Source: Chitinophagaceae bacterium
Lineage (GTDB): Bacteria > Bacteroidota > Bacteroidia > Chitinophagales > Chitinophagaceae
Assembly (NCBI GenBank): GCA_009996675.1
Contig: JAACZQ010000002.1
Span: 1-64,000 of the forward strand
DNA: 64,000 bases
Reading direction: 5' to 3'
Position numbers and translations under genes: made by a program. Under the pieces are notes generated by a model. The model saw only the letters and a program-made list of their open reading frames with translations, ran no database searches and had not been told where the DNA came from. This document shows, one piece after another, positions 43,385-52,167 of the stretch; within the stretch, counting starts at the first letter, position 1, and each line of letters starts with the position of its first letter.

Positions 43385-43800
43385 GGGGAACAGAAATTTT
43401 TAAAAATGTTATACAAGAACATCTATCTGGATTAGCCGCTGCAGATCCATTGTTTTCTGAAACATTGAAAAAGCAAAATAAGAATATTGATGATTGCATC
43501 ACCTACATCCTGAATACAGTACAGGAAAGCGGCAGCAATGGCTTCGCTGATGAAGAAATCTACCAGATGGCTGTTCATTACTACGATGAGGATAATATTC
43601 AACCTGGCAAGGCAATAGAATGCTCTGTAGTGGTAAACCATAAGGTAGAGCTGACTGAAGATGAAATCCAAGAGGCCAAGCAAAAAGCAATCAAAAAGAT
43701 TATCGACGAGCAGGCGGAAAAACTCAAAAAGAAGAAAGTATCTAAACAAAAGGAGCAATCCGCAGAAGTTAAAATAATTGAGCCATCACTCTTTGATTAG
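43381..43800 (+). CDS. PcfK-like protein
   Basis: A 139-residue protein with the PcfK pattern KNIDDCITYILNTV, GFADEEIYQMAVHYYDEDNI and a long charged C-terminal helix. PcfK is encoded next to PcfJ on pCF10 and in many phages. The function is not established. Overlaps the MazG-like gene by 4 nt. Confidence 0.85.
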   Translation: MRGTEIFKNVIQEHLSGLAAADPLFSETLKKQNKNIDDCITYILNTVQESGSNGFADEEIYQMAVHYYDEDNIQPGKAIECSVVVNHKVELTEDEIQEAKQKAIKKIIDEQAEKLKKKKVSKQKEQSAEVKIIEPSLFD

Positions 43801-43802
43801 TC

Positions 43803-45089
43803 ATGAAAGCGCGAACAAAATTACATATCAGAGTAAAAAAACTGAGTGAAGCGATGCCCAGGATTAAAAAAATCCAAGAGAAATGGGCGCATCAGAACTG
43901 TCTTCCTCACCTTGCTTACGCAAATAAATCATCCGCATTCTGCTTGGATTGTGGTAAGTCATTTTCTTTAGATATAATCAGTCGCAAGACAGCCACCTGT
44001 CCTCATTGCAAACAATATTTGAAAGTCGAGCTTACTAGGAAAACGACACACAAGGCTGTAACATATTTTGCCATAGCTCATGTTATAGAAGACTTCCAAG
44101 TCGCTGAATATTTTGAATTACGGGCCTATTACAAAAAGGGAGAGAAAGTCCACTATTTTCTTCAGGCTATAATGGAAGATTGGATTTTACCAAATGGCAA
44201 AATCACTAAAATCGGGCTTCTTCACACCTTAAACTACTATTGTGATTCGTTTTCTGGCTCTTGGGAAATAAGAGATTGGCGCCATGCAGGATATTATACA
44301 AGGTCAAAATATGAGATCTATCCTCGAATGTATCATCCCGACTCAGTATTCAAGCCAGAATTTAAAAAAATTGGCATCAATAAGAATCTAGCTGGATTAA
44401 CACTACCGGAAGCAATCAGCATTATTCCTTATAACCCCAAAGCAGAAACGCTCTTAAAAGCCAAAAGGTTTGAATTGTTAGAACATGTGACAAGTGGAAG
44501 TGAGATAAACAGATTCTGGCCATCGATCAAAATTGCCCTTCGGAATAAGTATAAAATCAAAGACGTTAAAATCTGGTTTGATTATCTGGACCTGCTCATC
44601 TACTTCCAAAAGGATCTGCACAACGCTGTTTATGTATGCCCTAAAAATTTAAAGAAGGAGCATGATCGTCTTGTAAACAAAAAAAGGGACAGACAACGAA
44701 GGGAAGAAATTGAGCGACGGAGAAGAGAAATCGAACAAGCAGATATTTTATTCAGATCTAAAATTGAAAAGTTTACTGGTCTGCAGTTCAAATCAGGAGA
44801 GATCGTTGTTAAGGTTCTGGAAAGTGTCAAGGAGTTTGAACAGGAGGGAGAAATCCTAAACCATTGCGTATTTACGAACGAATATTATGCGAAGGAAGAG
44901 TCATTGATATTATCTGCCAGGATTGATAATGTTCCAGTTGAAACCATTGAGATTAATCTTGGGAATATGAAAATTGTGCAATCGAGAGGATTAGGTAATA
45001 ATCCTAGTGCCTATAATAAAAAAATTGTAGCACTTGTAAAAAAGAATATACCTGAAATCAGAAGAATTTTTAATCATAAAATAGCATAG
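43803..45089 (+). CDS. PcfJ-like protein
   Basis: A 428-residue protein. An early zinc ribbon (FCLDCGKSF... CPHCKQYL) is followed by a helical body and the PcfJ C-terminal domain with LNHCVFTNEYYAKEESLILSAR. The PcfK-PcfJ pair is widespread in mobile elements but of unknown role. It starts 2 nt after pcfK. Confidence 0.85.
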   Translation: MKARTKLHIRVKKLSEAMPRIKKIQEKWAHQNCLPHLAYANKSSAFCLDCGKSFSLDIISRKTATCPHCKQYLKVELTRKTTHKAVTYFAIAHVIEDFQVAEYFELRAYYKKGEKVHYFLQAIMEDWILPNGKITKIGLLHTLNYYCDSFSGSWEIRDWRHAGYYTRSKYEIYPRMYHPDSVFKPEFKKIGINKNLAGLTLPEAISIIPYNPKAETLLKAKRFELLEHVTSGSEINRFWPSIKIALRNKYKIKDVKIWFDYLDLLIYFQKDLHNAVYVCPKNLKKEHDRLVNKKRDRQRREEIERRRREIEQADILFRSKIEKFTGLQFKSGEIVVKVLESVKEFEQEGEILNHCVFTNEYYAKEESLILSARIDNVPVETIEINLGNMKIVQSRGLGNNPSAYNKKIVALVKKNIPEIRRIFNHKIA

Positions 45090-45155
45090 CGGAAAAGGAT
45101 ATCTTATGAATGAAATAAAGTTTTGCTCACTTTAAAGAAATGTAATTCCAATAAA

Positions 45156-45428
45156 ATGAAAGATCTATTCGGCAATGATTCATCGCCCCCAACTCCAGCT
45201 GGTAATGGCCGCCTGGGAGAGAGACTACATAAGCAGATGATTGCATTACATGGGAAGTTTGAAAACAAATGTGGCAACTGCAAACATTTATGGGTTAAGT
45301 CTGGCTCAGGTAGATGGTTTAAATGCAGCAAGGCGACAACTGATGGGGGATTGTCAACTGACTGGAGATGTAAATGGACCGCTTGCGGTTTATTCGAAGA
45401 AATTAGCAAACAGATTAATGGCACTTAG
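45156..45428 (+). CDS. Small zinc-binding phage protein
   Basis: A 90-residue protein. Cysteines at KCGNCKHLW, KCSKA, WRCKWTACG suggest a zinc ribbon. The ATG at 45156 (MKDLFGND) is preferred to the 45123 start. Overlaps the next gene by 11 nt. Confidence 0.6.
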   Translation: MKDLFGNDSSPPTPAGNGRLGERLHKQMIALHGKFENKCGNCKHLWVKSGSGRWFKCSKATTDGGLSTDWRCKWTACGLFEEISKQINGT

Positions 45429-46236
45429 AGATCAACCATATCTACCCCTTTATATTCAGGATTTCATGACCGATGAAAAACTCGCTGAGTGTTCGGCTGA
45501 GAGCACCGGTGTATATATCAGACTAATGTGCATCATGCATAAATCTGAGCAATATGGGACGATTTTGCTAAAGCAAAAGCATAAGCAAAGCAAGGATGTT
45601 GTTTCCAATTTTGCGGCGATGATAGCTAAACAGATGCCTTACGATTTCCATACCGTGAAGAAATCACTTGCGGAGCTGATAGGGGAAAATGTCCTGTCGG
45701 TGGAGGGTGATATGCTAATCCAAAAGCGAATGGTTAAGGATAATGCAGTTAGCGAAAAGCGATCAAAGGCTGGGAAAACAGGTGGTGAAAAAACCCAGGA
45801 AAAGAACAAAAATTTTGCTAAAGCAAAAACTGAAGCAAATGATCAAGCAAATACTGAATATGAAAATGATATTGAAAATGACTTAAAGAGGAAAGAGGGT
45901 GAAGGGAGAAAACCAGATTGCTATCCCGGACCAGATCAGATACCTGAATTGCTGTTGACTGACACCCAGATTGGCTCAATTTGTCAGCTTTTTAAGATTA
46001 CGAAGCAACAAAAGGTTGACAATGATGAGGTTAATGCTCTGTTCGAAGTTTTTAAGATTCAAAACCTGACAGGGAAGAAGTTCTATGCTGATCAGAACGA
46101 CATTTTCTCGCATTTTCTCAATTGGTGTAAAACGCAAAACGTGACTAAAAATGAAAAAGGAAATCCAAAAAATGGTAGCAGACCTACTACCGGTGCAGAG
46201 CAGCTCGCCGAAAAGATTAGGGCAACTGTCCAATAG
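45418..46236 (+). CDS. Phage replication-initiation-like protein
   Basis: A 272-residue protein. The N-terminus MALRDQPYLPLYIQDFMTD and the winged-helix-like body match phage replication proteins of the DUF1376/DnaD-like style found next to helicase loaders. A lysine-rich linker (about 125-165) joins to a C-terminal helical domain. ATG 45418 is chosen because upstream sequence overlaps the zinc protein. Confidence 0.65.
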   Translation: MALRDQPYLPLYIQDFMTDEKLAECSAESTGVYIRLMCIMHKSEQYGTILLKQKHKQSKDVVSNFAAMIAKQMPYDFHTVKKSLAELIGENVLSVEGDMLIQKRMVKDNAVSEKRSKAGKTGGEKTQEKNKNFAKAKTEANDQANTEYENDIENDLKRKEGEGRKPDCYPGPDQIPELLLTDTQIGSICQLFKITKQQKVDNDEVNALFEVFKIQNLTGKKFYADQNDIFSHFLNWCKTQNVTKNEKGNPKNGSRPTTGAEQLAEKIRATVQ

Positions 46237-46999
46237 TGAGCAGCAAATAATCCAATTGCATCATTCTCAGCCGGCTTTACAGCATATGAATGAATCTGAT
46301 CGAAAGAATATAGCTGATATTCTATTGGTTTCAATATCGGTATCCACCGGTTGGAAGTTGCCCAATGAGCCGCTACTTAGCGTCCTTCAGTCGGAATTCC
46401 TTACCAAGCTCGAGGAGGATTTCTTGAGCCTCACACCGGCTGAAATCAAGTATGCGTTTAGGAATGCATCTCATATCAAGAATTGGGGCGCAGATTTTAA
46501 CCTGAATCTTCTGGACCAGGTGCTTGGAGCATTCCTGGAGAAGAGAGCTGAGGTTCGGAAAACTTATGCAAGCCTACCCATGGCACCGGATGATGAGACG
46601 GAGCTTACTGAAGATCAGAAGAGGGAATATGACCAAAAGTGCTATGAGTTCTGGAAGTTGGAGTGTACGAACGGAGTGAATATGCGTTATATCCCATCGA
46701 CACTGTTTGACCTCATTCTCCGGGTAGATGGAGTGACCCCTAAGGAAAAAAAGGCTTACTCCTGCCTCATGAAGGCATGTCATTCATTGATTTATGAAAC
46801 TGATCAGGAGTTGAAAGCAACAGATGGAGAAGCTAAGCCGGGTGAATATAATAGGCTCCGAAAATTGTTGACAGCACTTAAAAGCGAGGATATAGATGAG
46901 TGGCAGTATTTGCCAGAGGTTCAAAGGCTTGCCAAAGCAATGTGGTGTATAGACTATTTCAACTGGAAAATGTTGGAGGATTTAAAAAAGGGGAAATAA
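46151..46999 (+). CDS. Hypothetical phage replication-region protein
   Basis: A 282-residue protein, mostly helical, with no Walker motif. It overlaps the previous gene by 86 nt; a later ATG (MNESDRKNI, at about 46286) would remove the overlap. Position suggests a replication accessory function. No family recognised. Confidence 0.6.
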   Translation: MKKEIQKMVADLLPVQSSSPKRLGQLSNSEQQIIQLHHSQPALQHMNESDRKNIADILLVSISVSTGWKLPNEPLLSVLQSEFLTKLEEDFLSLTPAEIKYAFRNASHIKNWGADFNLNLLDQVLGAFLEKRAEVRKTYASLPMAPDDETELTEDQKREYDQKCYEFWKLECTNGVNMRYIPSTLFDLILRVDGVTPKEKKAYSCLMKACHSLIYETDQELKATDGEAKPGEYNRLRKLLTALKSEDIDEWQYLPEVQRLAKAMWCIDYFNWKMLEDLKKGK

Positions 47000-47181
47000 T
47001 GGCGAAAAGTAAACACAAAACCAGACAGCAGGTAATGAGCCCGGAAATAAGATCTCGGTTCTCAAAATTATTGGCGCCAACACCAAAGAAGGACCTGAAA
47101 CAAACCTTTCTTGGATTTCCACTCAGGAATACCAATCAGCTTTGGCGATGGGATACACTGGAGGATGTAAAACTTAATTAA
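46999..47181 (+). CDS. Small basic phage protein (60 aa)
   Basis: Starts MAKSKHKTRQQVMSPEIRSR; its ATG overlaps the previous stop (TAATG). Strongly basic N-terminus. Unknown function. Confidence 0.55.
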   Translation: MAKSKHKTRQQVMSPEIRSRFSKLLAPTPKKDLKQTFLGFPLRNTNQLWRWDTLEDVKLN

Positions 47182-47197
47182 CCACAAACCAAATATT

Positions 47198-47476
47198 ATG
47201 GGAGAGATAACTCTTGCACCAATAGCACTCAGAAACGCCGGTCGTAAAAGCTCATTAACGGAAGAACAAAAGGCTTTCATTATAGAAAATGCACCTGGAA
47301 AAAATATACCCGCGATGGCTTCAGATTTGGGTGTTCCGTATCACCTGATTGATTCATTTGTGAAGGCAAAAAAGATTGAAGTCTGCAAAAAGCGAAAACC
47401 ACAAACGAAACGGGAGTATGACTACGAGGCCGACGGTTTTTTCTGTATTGATCATTACAATCCAGTTACAATATAG
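47198..47476 (+). CDS. Putative HTH phage protein
   Basis: A 92-residue protein. LTEEQKAFIIENAPGKNIPA followed by MASDLGVPYHLIDSF resembles a helix-turn-helix of the kind used by phage sigma-like regulators. C-terminal acidic tail. Family not certain. Confidence 0.5.
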   Translation: MGEITLAPIALRNAGRKSSLTEEQKAFIIENAPGKNIPAMASDLGVPYHLIDSFVKAKKIEVCKKRKPQTKREYDYEADGFFCIDHYNPVTI

Positions 47477-47486
47477 GAGCTATCGA

Positions 47487-47606
47487 ATGATACAGAAAAG
47501 TACAACCGCAAGAGATATATGGATATCGTGTATTCGGGTATACGGCTCTGAAATACAAGAAATTTTTAAAAGACTTGAAATTAATACTGAGTTTATTAAG
47601 CTGTAA
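47487..47606 (+). CDS. Small hypothetical protein (39 aa)
   Basis: Reads MIQKSTTARDIWISCIRVYG; an AGGAG sits about 11 nt upstream. A longer frame from 47376 is in the shadow of the previous gene. Unknown function. Confidence 0.4.
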   Translation: MIQKSTTARDIWISCIRVYGSEIQEIFKRLEINTEFIKL

Positions 47607-47613
47607 ATCATGA

Positions 47614-48051
47614 CTAATCATTCGGGTTGTCAGAATGTTTTGAGTTTATTATAGCCCTGTCACGATCAATGATCGCTATCATTCTAAAGACAAGCCAAAT
47701 AGAAAGAAGAATGAAAATGATAGTTTTCATATTCATGTCAATGAAAAAGCAAAGTATCGAGACAAAAGAAATTTGAAAACTGGTGAATGTTCCGGTGTGG
47801 GCCTTTAAAGCTAATATTAAGTTTAGATCTTTCTTACCTTCTTTCGGTACCGCAAAGTTTTCAAGAGTGATAAAATTGAGAACGTATAACGGTATTGAAA
47901 AACCAATGCAAAGGATAATTAACTTAAATATATCCATAGTCAGGAATAATTGCGGATTCTTAATATAAAAAAGCACACCCATTGAAAACACAGGGCTAAT
48001 ACCAAAAACTATTGCTTCAACTGAATTTGTTTTTAATCTAGAAAAATCCAT
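47614..48051 (-). CDS. Four-helix membrane protein, opposite strand
   Basis: A 145-residue protein with four hydrophobic segments (for example FKLIILCIGFSIPLYVLNFI and MKTIIFILLSIWLVFRMIAI). It is the only minus-strand gene in the early and replication region and looks like a moron. It may be expressed in the lysogen. Function unknown. Confidence 0.6.
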   Translation of the reverse strand: MDFSRLKTNSVEAIVFGISPVFSMGVLFYIKNPQLFLTMDIFKLIILCIGFSIPLYVLNFITLENFAVPKEGKKDLNLILALKAHTGTFTSFQISFVSILCFFIDMNMKTIIFILLSIWLVFRMIAIIDRDRAIINSKHSDNPND

Positions 48052-48078
48052 TGTATAAATTATTAATAAATCTAAGAA

Positions 48079-48525
48079 ATGAATTTGAAAAACTATACTT
48101 CCTCTGTACCGGCAGCAACTTCGATTTTAAGAATCTGCAAGGCTTTGGTAGAAGCCGGCGCCACAGATATCAGTCAGAAATACGACCCGGAAACTAAAAC
48201 CTGCATAGCCATATCCTTTCGTTTGGTGATTACTGGCCAGGTACCTATGTTCTTCCAGTTACCGGCGAAGGTGGATCCATGCTTCAATGTTTTGTGGAAT
48301 GAGGTAAAGCGGCCGCGGGCAGATTCCAGGAAGAAAATCATGGAGCAAGCTGAGCGGACGGCCTGGAAGATCGTAGCCGATTGGGTGGAAATCCAGCTAT
48401 CTATGATACTCCTGGAGCAGGCTGAGCCCCTGCAGGTATTCTTGCCATATGTCTATGACCCAGTAAAGCAAAGGACTTTCTATCAGAGCCTTAAAGATGT
48501 GAATTTCAGAGGGTTACTGACGTAG
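48079..48525 (+). CDS. Hypothetical phage protein
   Basis: A 148-residue alpha/beta protein with repeated hydrophobic strands (CIAISFRLVITGQVPMFFQL). It resembles conserved phage proteins of unknown function. It ends directly at the GTTTGTCCGC repeat. Confidence 0.6.
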   Translation: MNLKNYTSSVPAATSILRICKALVEAGATDISQKYDPETKTCIAISFRLVITGQVPMFFQLPAKVDPCFNVLWNEVKRPRADSRKKIMEQAERTAWKIVADWVEIQLSMILLEQAEPLQVFLPYVYDPVKQRTFYQSLKDVNFRGLLT

Positions 48526-48557
48526 TTTGTCCGCAATCTGTCCGCAGTTTGTCCGCG
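48525..48557. repeat. 11-bp tandem repeat GTTTGTCCGCA, three units
   Basis: Units at 48525, 48536 and 48547, starting at the last base of the upstream stop codon. Adjacent to the early-late boundary of the prophage; could be an operator or origin iteron. Nothing else is seen in 48558-48683, except a hairpin (GAAAGCC at 48635, GGCTTTC at 48665). Confidence 0.65.
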
Positions 48558-48683
48558 ACTGATAGTAAAGAATATGCAAAATTTATGGCGCCAAACCTTT
48601 CATATATGACCGAACTCCCTATTTTTACAAAGAGGAAAGCCCCTCAAGACCGAGAATCTCAAGAGGCTTTCTGGTTGACTAGC

Positions 48684-48839
48684 CTACCTTAATGGGTAGA
48701 TTTTATGCCAACCACACTCACATAGAATCAACATCACAATGAATTGAGCCGACTCGCCGAGTTGGCTTTTTTCTTTTGTGGTAACATTGACCAGCGTTTT
48801 TTGTGTTGGTCTACCACATTTTTGACAAATGTCGCACAT
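48684..48839 (-). CDS. Small zinc-ribbon-like protein (tentative)
   Basis: A 51-residue frame starting MCDICQKCGRPTQK and ending CECGWHKIYPLR: two CxxC/CxC clusters separated by about 35 residues fit a zinc ribbon. It lies on the opposite strand from its neighbours and has no clear ribosome-binding site, so it may be a chance frame. Confidence 0.35.
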   Translation of the reverse strand: MCDICQKCGRPTQKTLVNVTTKEKSQLGESAQFIVMLILCECGWHKIYPLR

Positions 48840-49004
48840 AACGTTTCTTTTTGTGCTTCCCGGTTTAACCAGGGCGGTTTTTGTTTGTTTTCCATCAGCA
48901 TAGGCATTAACATTAAGGTTAAAAAATACTCCTACTCTTGGTAGGGTGACAAATATGAGGTAGAATTTTGACTTTTTTATGCGTAATTCCCGCAATTTCT
49001 TTAC

Positions 49005-49337
49005 GTGGACGCACTAAAATCTCATCTATCCCGTTTTAAAATAAAGGGGGAAGTGCAGCAATTCACTTTGATCCCCCCGGGAGCCTGGCTCGTCAAAACC
49101 GATTTCCCTTGCAATGAGTTAAAAACCTCATCACTTTCCTTGACAGTCGCAGAGCGGTATAACCAGCGCACGTCCATGCGCTACTACCTTCTCACCAGTT
49201 TCAGGGTGGATGTACCACTTCCTGAAGATGATCTGGCAGCTGTTGCCGCATCTTCTGCATGTACCCATTACCATTTGTATATAGGATTATGCTGGATTGC
49301 CATTTTGATATGGGTATGGCATCCGTTTGACCCATAA
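49005..49337 (+). CDS. Hypothetical protein with C-terminal hydrophobic segment
   Basis: A 110-residue frame with a GTG start. The sequence reads as plausible coding material (LIPPGAWLVKTDFPCNELKT), and the end (YIGLCWIAILIWVW) is hydrophobic. No family recognised; the start is uncertain. Confidence 0.4.
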   Translation: MDALKSHLSRFKIKGEVQQFTLIPPGAWLVKTDFPCNELKTSSLSLTVAERYNQRTSMRYYLLTSFRVDVPLPEDDLAAVAASSACTHYHLYIGLCWIAILIWVWHPFDP

Positions 49338-50070
49338 ATGGAATTGTACCATTTACTATTATAAATATCAAAAAAATTGAATTTAAAGTACCGGCACTGG
49401 GACTGTGACAAAAAAAAATCCCAGTTGTTGACGCAACTGAGATTCCGAAAGATAAATCCCCCCCGCACTTAGCTTTCGCTTTCGTGTTTAAGGCATAAAT
49501 TTTCTATATACGATGGTAAGGAAGTACAAACATATGTACTGACAAGAGTATAAACAAGACCCACTACCCCTAAAAATTTGCGAAAAACGCAAAAAGTGAA
49601 GAATTTTCTGGAAATCTCAGTATTGAACAATCATTTTTCCACATTAGCACATAGGCAGTGGATTGTATTAAGGTGATTATTATTTTCACGCTACCAATAA
49701 ACCATTGCCAAGAATTAATCAGCTTCAGGTCTCGACCCCTGGAGCTGATTGCTTTTGCGAACTCAAAGAACTCGGTTGACGAATATATCTTTCCCATCCC
49801 AGAAACCAGAGGTGGAAATATGCACAGGTTGTGGAAAAGGAATGTGGATTAGCGTACACCTCAATCCACCACTGAATTTGCTGGGCTTTCCCCACCCTGT
49901 TAGCAATGTTGTATTTGGGTTGAAATTATCGACCGGCAAGCTTTCCCTGGTTGTGAAATCTAGTAGGATTTATCTCACGTTTTGGGCTTTTATAAATTAT
50001 TACTTCAAATCTTTGCAGTTTTCATATAGAAACCTATTAGTTTGTACCTTTATACAAATAAAAATGTATT
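49338..50070. other. Gene-poor AT-rich stretch between early and late regions
   Basis: No convincing ORF. It holds an inverted repeat AATCAGCT...AGCTGATT (49716-49750, with a partly paired centre) that could be a terminator or structured RNA, and, at its right end, the first copy of the phage motif TTTGTA...TACAAA. A frame from 49749 to 50159 exists but is judged non-coding. Confidence 0.5.
50041..50060 (+). promoter_or_regulatory. Phage motif copy 1
   Basis: Reads TTTGTACCTTTATACAAATA, with arms TTTGTA/TACAAA. It precedes the ParB-methyltransferase gene and resembles the motif copies at 53557 and 56720. Confidence 0.6.
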
Positions 50071-51519
50071 TTGGTGCAAAAGAGTATCATTTCCAAGGTT
50101 ATCGAAACGCGCCCAATATTCTGGCGGAGTTTACAATTTATACAGCATTCTGGGTTTAAAGAGCTTACTGAACTGGCCAGACACAGACTGAAATCATCTC
50201 TACTGGAGAATCACTTTATCCAGCCTTTCTATGTCTGTGAGATATCTGGCGAGTTGTATTGTTTGGATGGATTCCACCGTAATGACCTTCTGGAGCAACT
50301 GATTACCGAAGGTGTGGATGTGCCGGTTGAGTTACCGGCTACTTTTATTCAGGTGCAGGATAAAAAAGAGGCTGCTAAATTGGTATTGGTGTTCAGTTCA
50401 GCCTATGCAAAGGTGTTAGCACAGGGATTGAATGAGTTTATCACCTTGAATGATCTCGATTGGTCCGGCATTAAAGACCTTATCGACCTTCCCGATTTTA
50501 GCGAGGAGCGCTTTGAGCAGAAATTCAACGTATTTGAGACAGAAACAGCCGAAGAACCGGAAGTCCCTGTTGAAGATGCCACAGTTGTAAAGCCTGGTGA
50601 CATGTTCTCGATAAACGGCCATAAGATCATATGCGGCAGCTTTAAGGATGAGGATACAATAACGGCTCTGATGGAAGGTAATAAGGCCCGAATTGTCAAT
50701 TGCGACCCGCCATACAACCTGCCGGCTAATTTCTTCACCAATAAGGACGAGAAGCGGCATAAGGATTTCGCCATGGCTCATGGTGAGATGTCAGATGATG
50801 AGTTTGTGCAGTTTTTGGCCTTGATCATGCAGCGGTCTGTTGATAATACCGTTCCCGGGGCTATTCACTACATTTTTATGGATTTTCGTCACATGTGGCA
50901 CATGACCGAGGCTGCAAGGCGTGTATATGGCAATCCAGAGCCAAAGCAGATGTGTGTGTGGGTAAAAGATATGATGGCCAATGGATCGTTTTACCGGGCT
51001 CAACAAGAGCTTTGTTTTGTATTCAACAACGAACAGGCAAAAGCCCTCTGGAATAACGATATCGTGGATTATGGCGGCTTCTACAAGAACGAGCAGGAAC
51101 TGGTGTACATTTTCAAAAACGGCGGGGATAATGTCAAGCACCTTTCTCACCTTTCCCTGGAGAAACGTATCCGCTCAAATGTGTGGCGTTATCCGTCTGC
51201 AACGTCTGTTGCCAACCCTGACCGGTACGAACTCAAGAACCACCCAACGCCGAAGCCGGTGGTAATGATAGCTGACGCCATCCTGGATACTACCAACGAG
51301 GGTGATATCGTAATAGACTGGTTTCTGGGGTCAGGAACCTGCCTGATAGCTTGTGAGCAAACTGGCCGCAAATGTCACGGCACAGAGATCAGCCCATTCT
51401 ACATTCAATCTATTATCAAACGATACTTGAATTTCTGCCAAAAAAGAGGCATACCCGTTAATTTTACCCACCTCAATGGTGAGCTAACAATTAACGACTT
51501 CAAAGATGGCAGCAAGTGA
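50071..51519 (+). CDS. ParB-like domain fused to DNA adenine/cytosine methyltransferase
   Basis: A 482-residue protein. The N-terminal about 125 residues are ParB/Srx-like (FYVCEISGELYCLDGFHRNDLL). The C-terminal part is a beta-class amino-methyltransferase: D212-P-P-Y215 (motif IV) precedes F418-L-G-S-G-T423 (motif I). No in-frame ATG suits, so TTG 50071 or GTG 50074 is the start. It opens the late region, next to the small terminase. It may protect phage DNA from host restriction. Confidence 0.88.
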   Translation: MVQKSIISKVIETRPIFWRSLQFIQHSGFKELTELARHRLKSSLLENHFIQPFYVCEISGELYCLDGFHRNDLLEQLITEGVDVPVELPATFIQVQDKKEAAKLVLVFSSAYAKVLAQGLNEFITLNDLDWSGIKDLIDLPDFSEERFEQKFNVFETETAEEPEVPVEDATVVKPGDMFSINGHKIICGSFKDEDTITALMEGNKARIVNCDPPYNLPANFFTNKDEKRHKDFAMAHGEMSDDEFVQFLALIMQRSVDNTVPGAIHYIFMDFRHMWHMTEAARRVYGNPEPKQMCVWVKDMMANGSFYRAQQELCFVFNNEQAKALWNNDIVDYGGFYKNEQELVYIFKNGGDNVKHLSHLSLEKRIRSNVWRYPSATSVANPDRYELKNHPTPKPVVMIADAILDTTNEGDIVIDWFLGSGTCLIACEQTGRKCHGTEISPFYIQSIIKRYLNFCQKRGIPVNFTHLNGELTINDFKDGSK

Positions 51520-51754
51520 AACACTTCAGTTTATGGCAAAAGTAAAAAGCGGGTTGATCGATTATTTTACCGAAAGGCTCGACATTGAAAACTCGGCACT
51601 GGAAACTTACAATAAACTCGGTCCTATTCAGGGTTCAGAACTACCTGACGATGTAAAAAGGATGCGGGAAATACAGGCTATACTACTACGGGACCGTGTA
51701 AACGAGCTGAACAAGCATATTGCCGTCATTAAACGTATTTTCCCAGATGCCTAG
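51506..51754 (+). CDS. Hypothetical phage protein
   Basis: An 82-residue helical, acidic protein overlapping the methyltransferase gene by 14 nt. Unknown function; position fits a terminase-adjacent accessory. Confidence 0.55.
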   Translation: MAASETLQFMAKVKSGLIDYFTERLDIENSALETYNKLGPIQGSELPDDVKRMREIQAILLRDRVNELNKHIAVIKRIFPDA

Positions 51755-52166
51755 TCGTGGAAATAAAGGTAAATCAAGCGATGACCTTGTAATGGAGGAA
51801 CGCACCCGCACAGTAATACAGTGGGTGCTGAAAGGCTATTTCACAAAAGACATCATCTACCAGGCCAAACTCAGTTGGCAAGTGGAGGAACGACAGGCTT
51901 ATAACTACTTAAAGCGTGCAAAGGGTGAAATAAAGAAGATCCGGTCAAAGGACCTGAAGGACCTGATTGCCTGGCATCAAGGTGTCAGAATGCAGCTATA
52001 CAATCAACTGGAGAACAAAAAATCTCCATCAGGCACATGCGCTGCTATGGAGGTATTGAAAGATATGGCTAAGATTGACGGCGTTTACCCAGCAGATAAA
52101 CACGAGGTTAAGCTGGATGCCGAAACTGTTGTAGTGGTAGGTAGTAAACAACTAAGTAAAGAATAA
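51747..52166 (+). CDS. terS: Small terminase-like subunit
   Basis: A 139-residue protein beginning MPSRGNKGKSS. A helix-turn-helix-like segment (TKDIIYQAKLSWQVEERQAY) and a helical body precede the large terminase, the standard order. The 51720 start would overlap more. TerS recognises packaging sites. Confidence 0.65.
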   Translation: MPSRGNKGKSSDDLVMEERTRTVIQWVLKGYFTKDIIYQAKLSWQVEERQAYNYLKRAKGEIKKIRSKDLKDLIAWHQGVRMQLYNQLENKKSPSGTCAAMEVLKDMAKIDGVYPADKHEVKLDAETVVVVGSKQLSKE

Positions 52167-52167
52167 T

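Noticed and set aside
49749..50159. Gene in this frame before the methyltransferase
   Set aside because: Unconvincing composition, crosses an inverted repeat and the phage motif, and overlaps the methyltransferase start.
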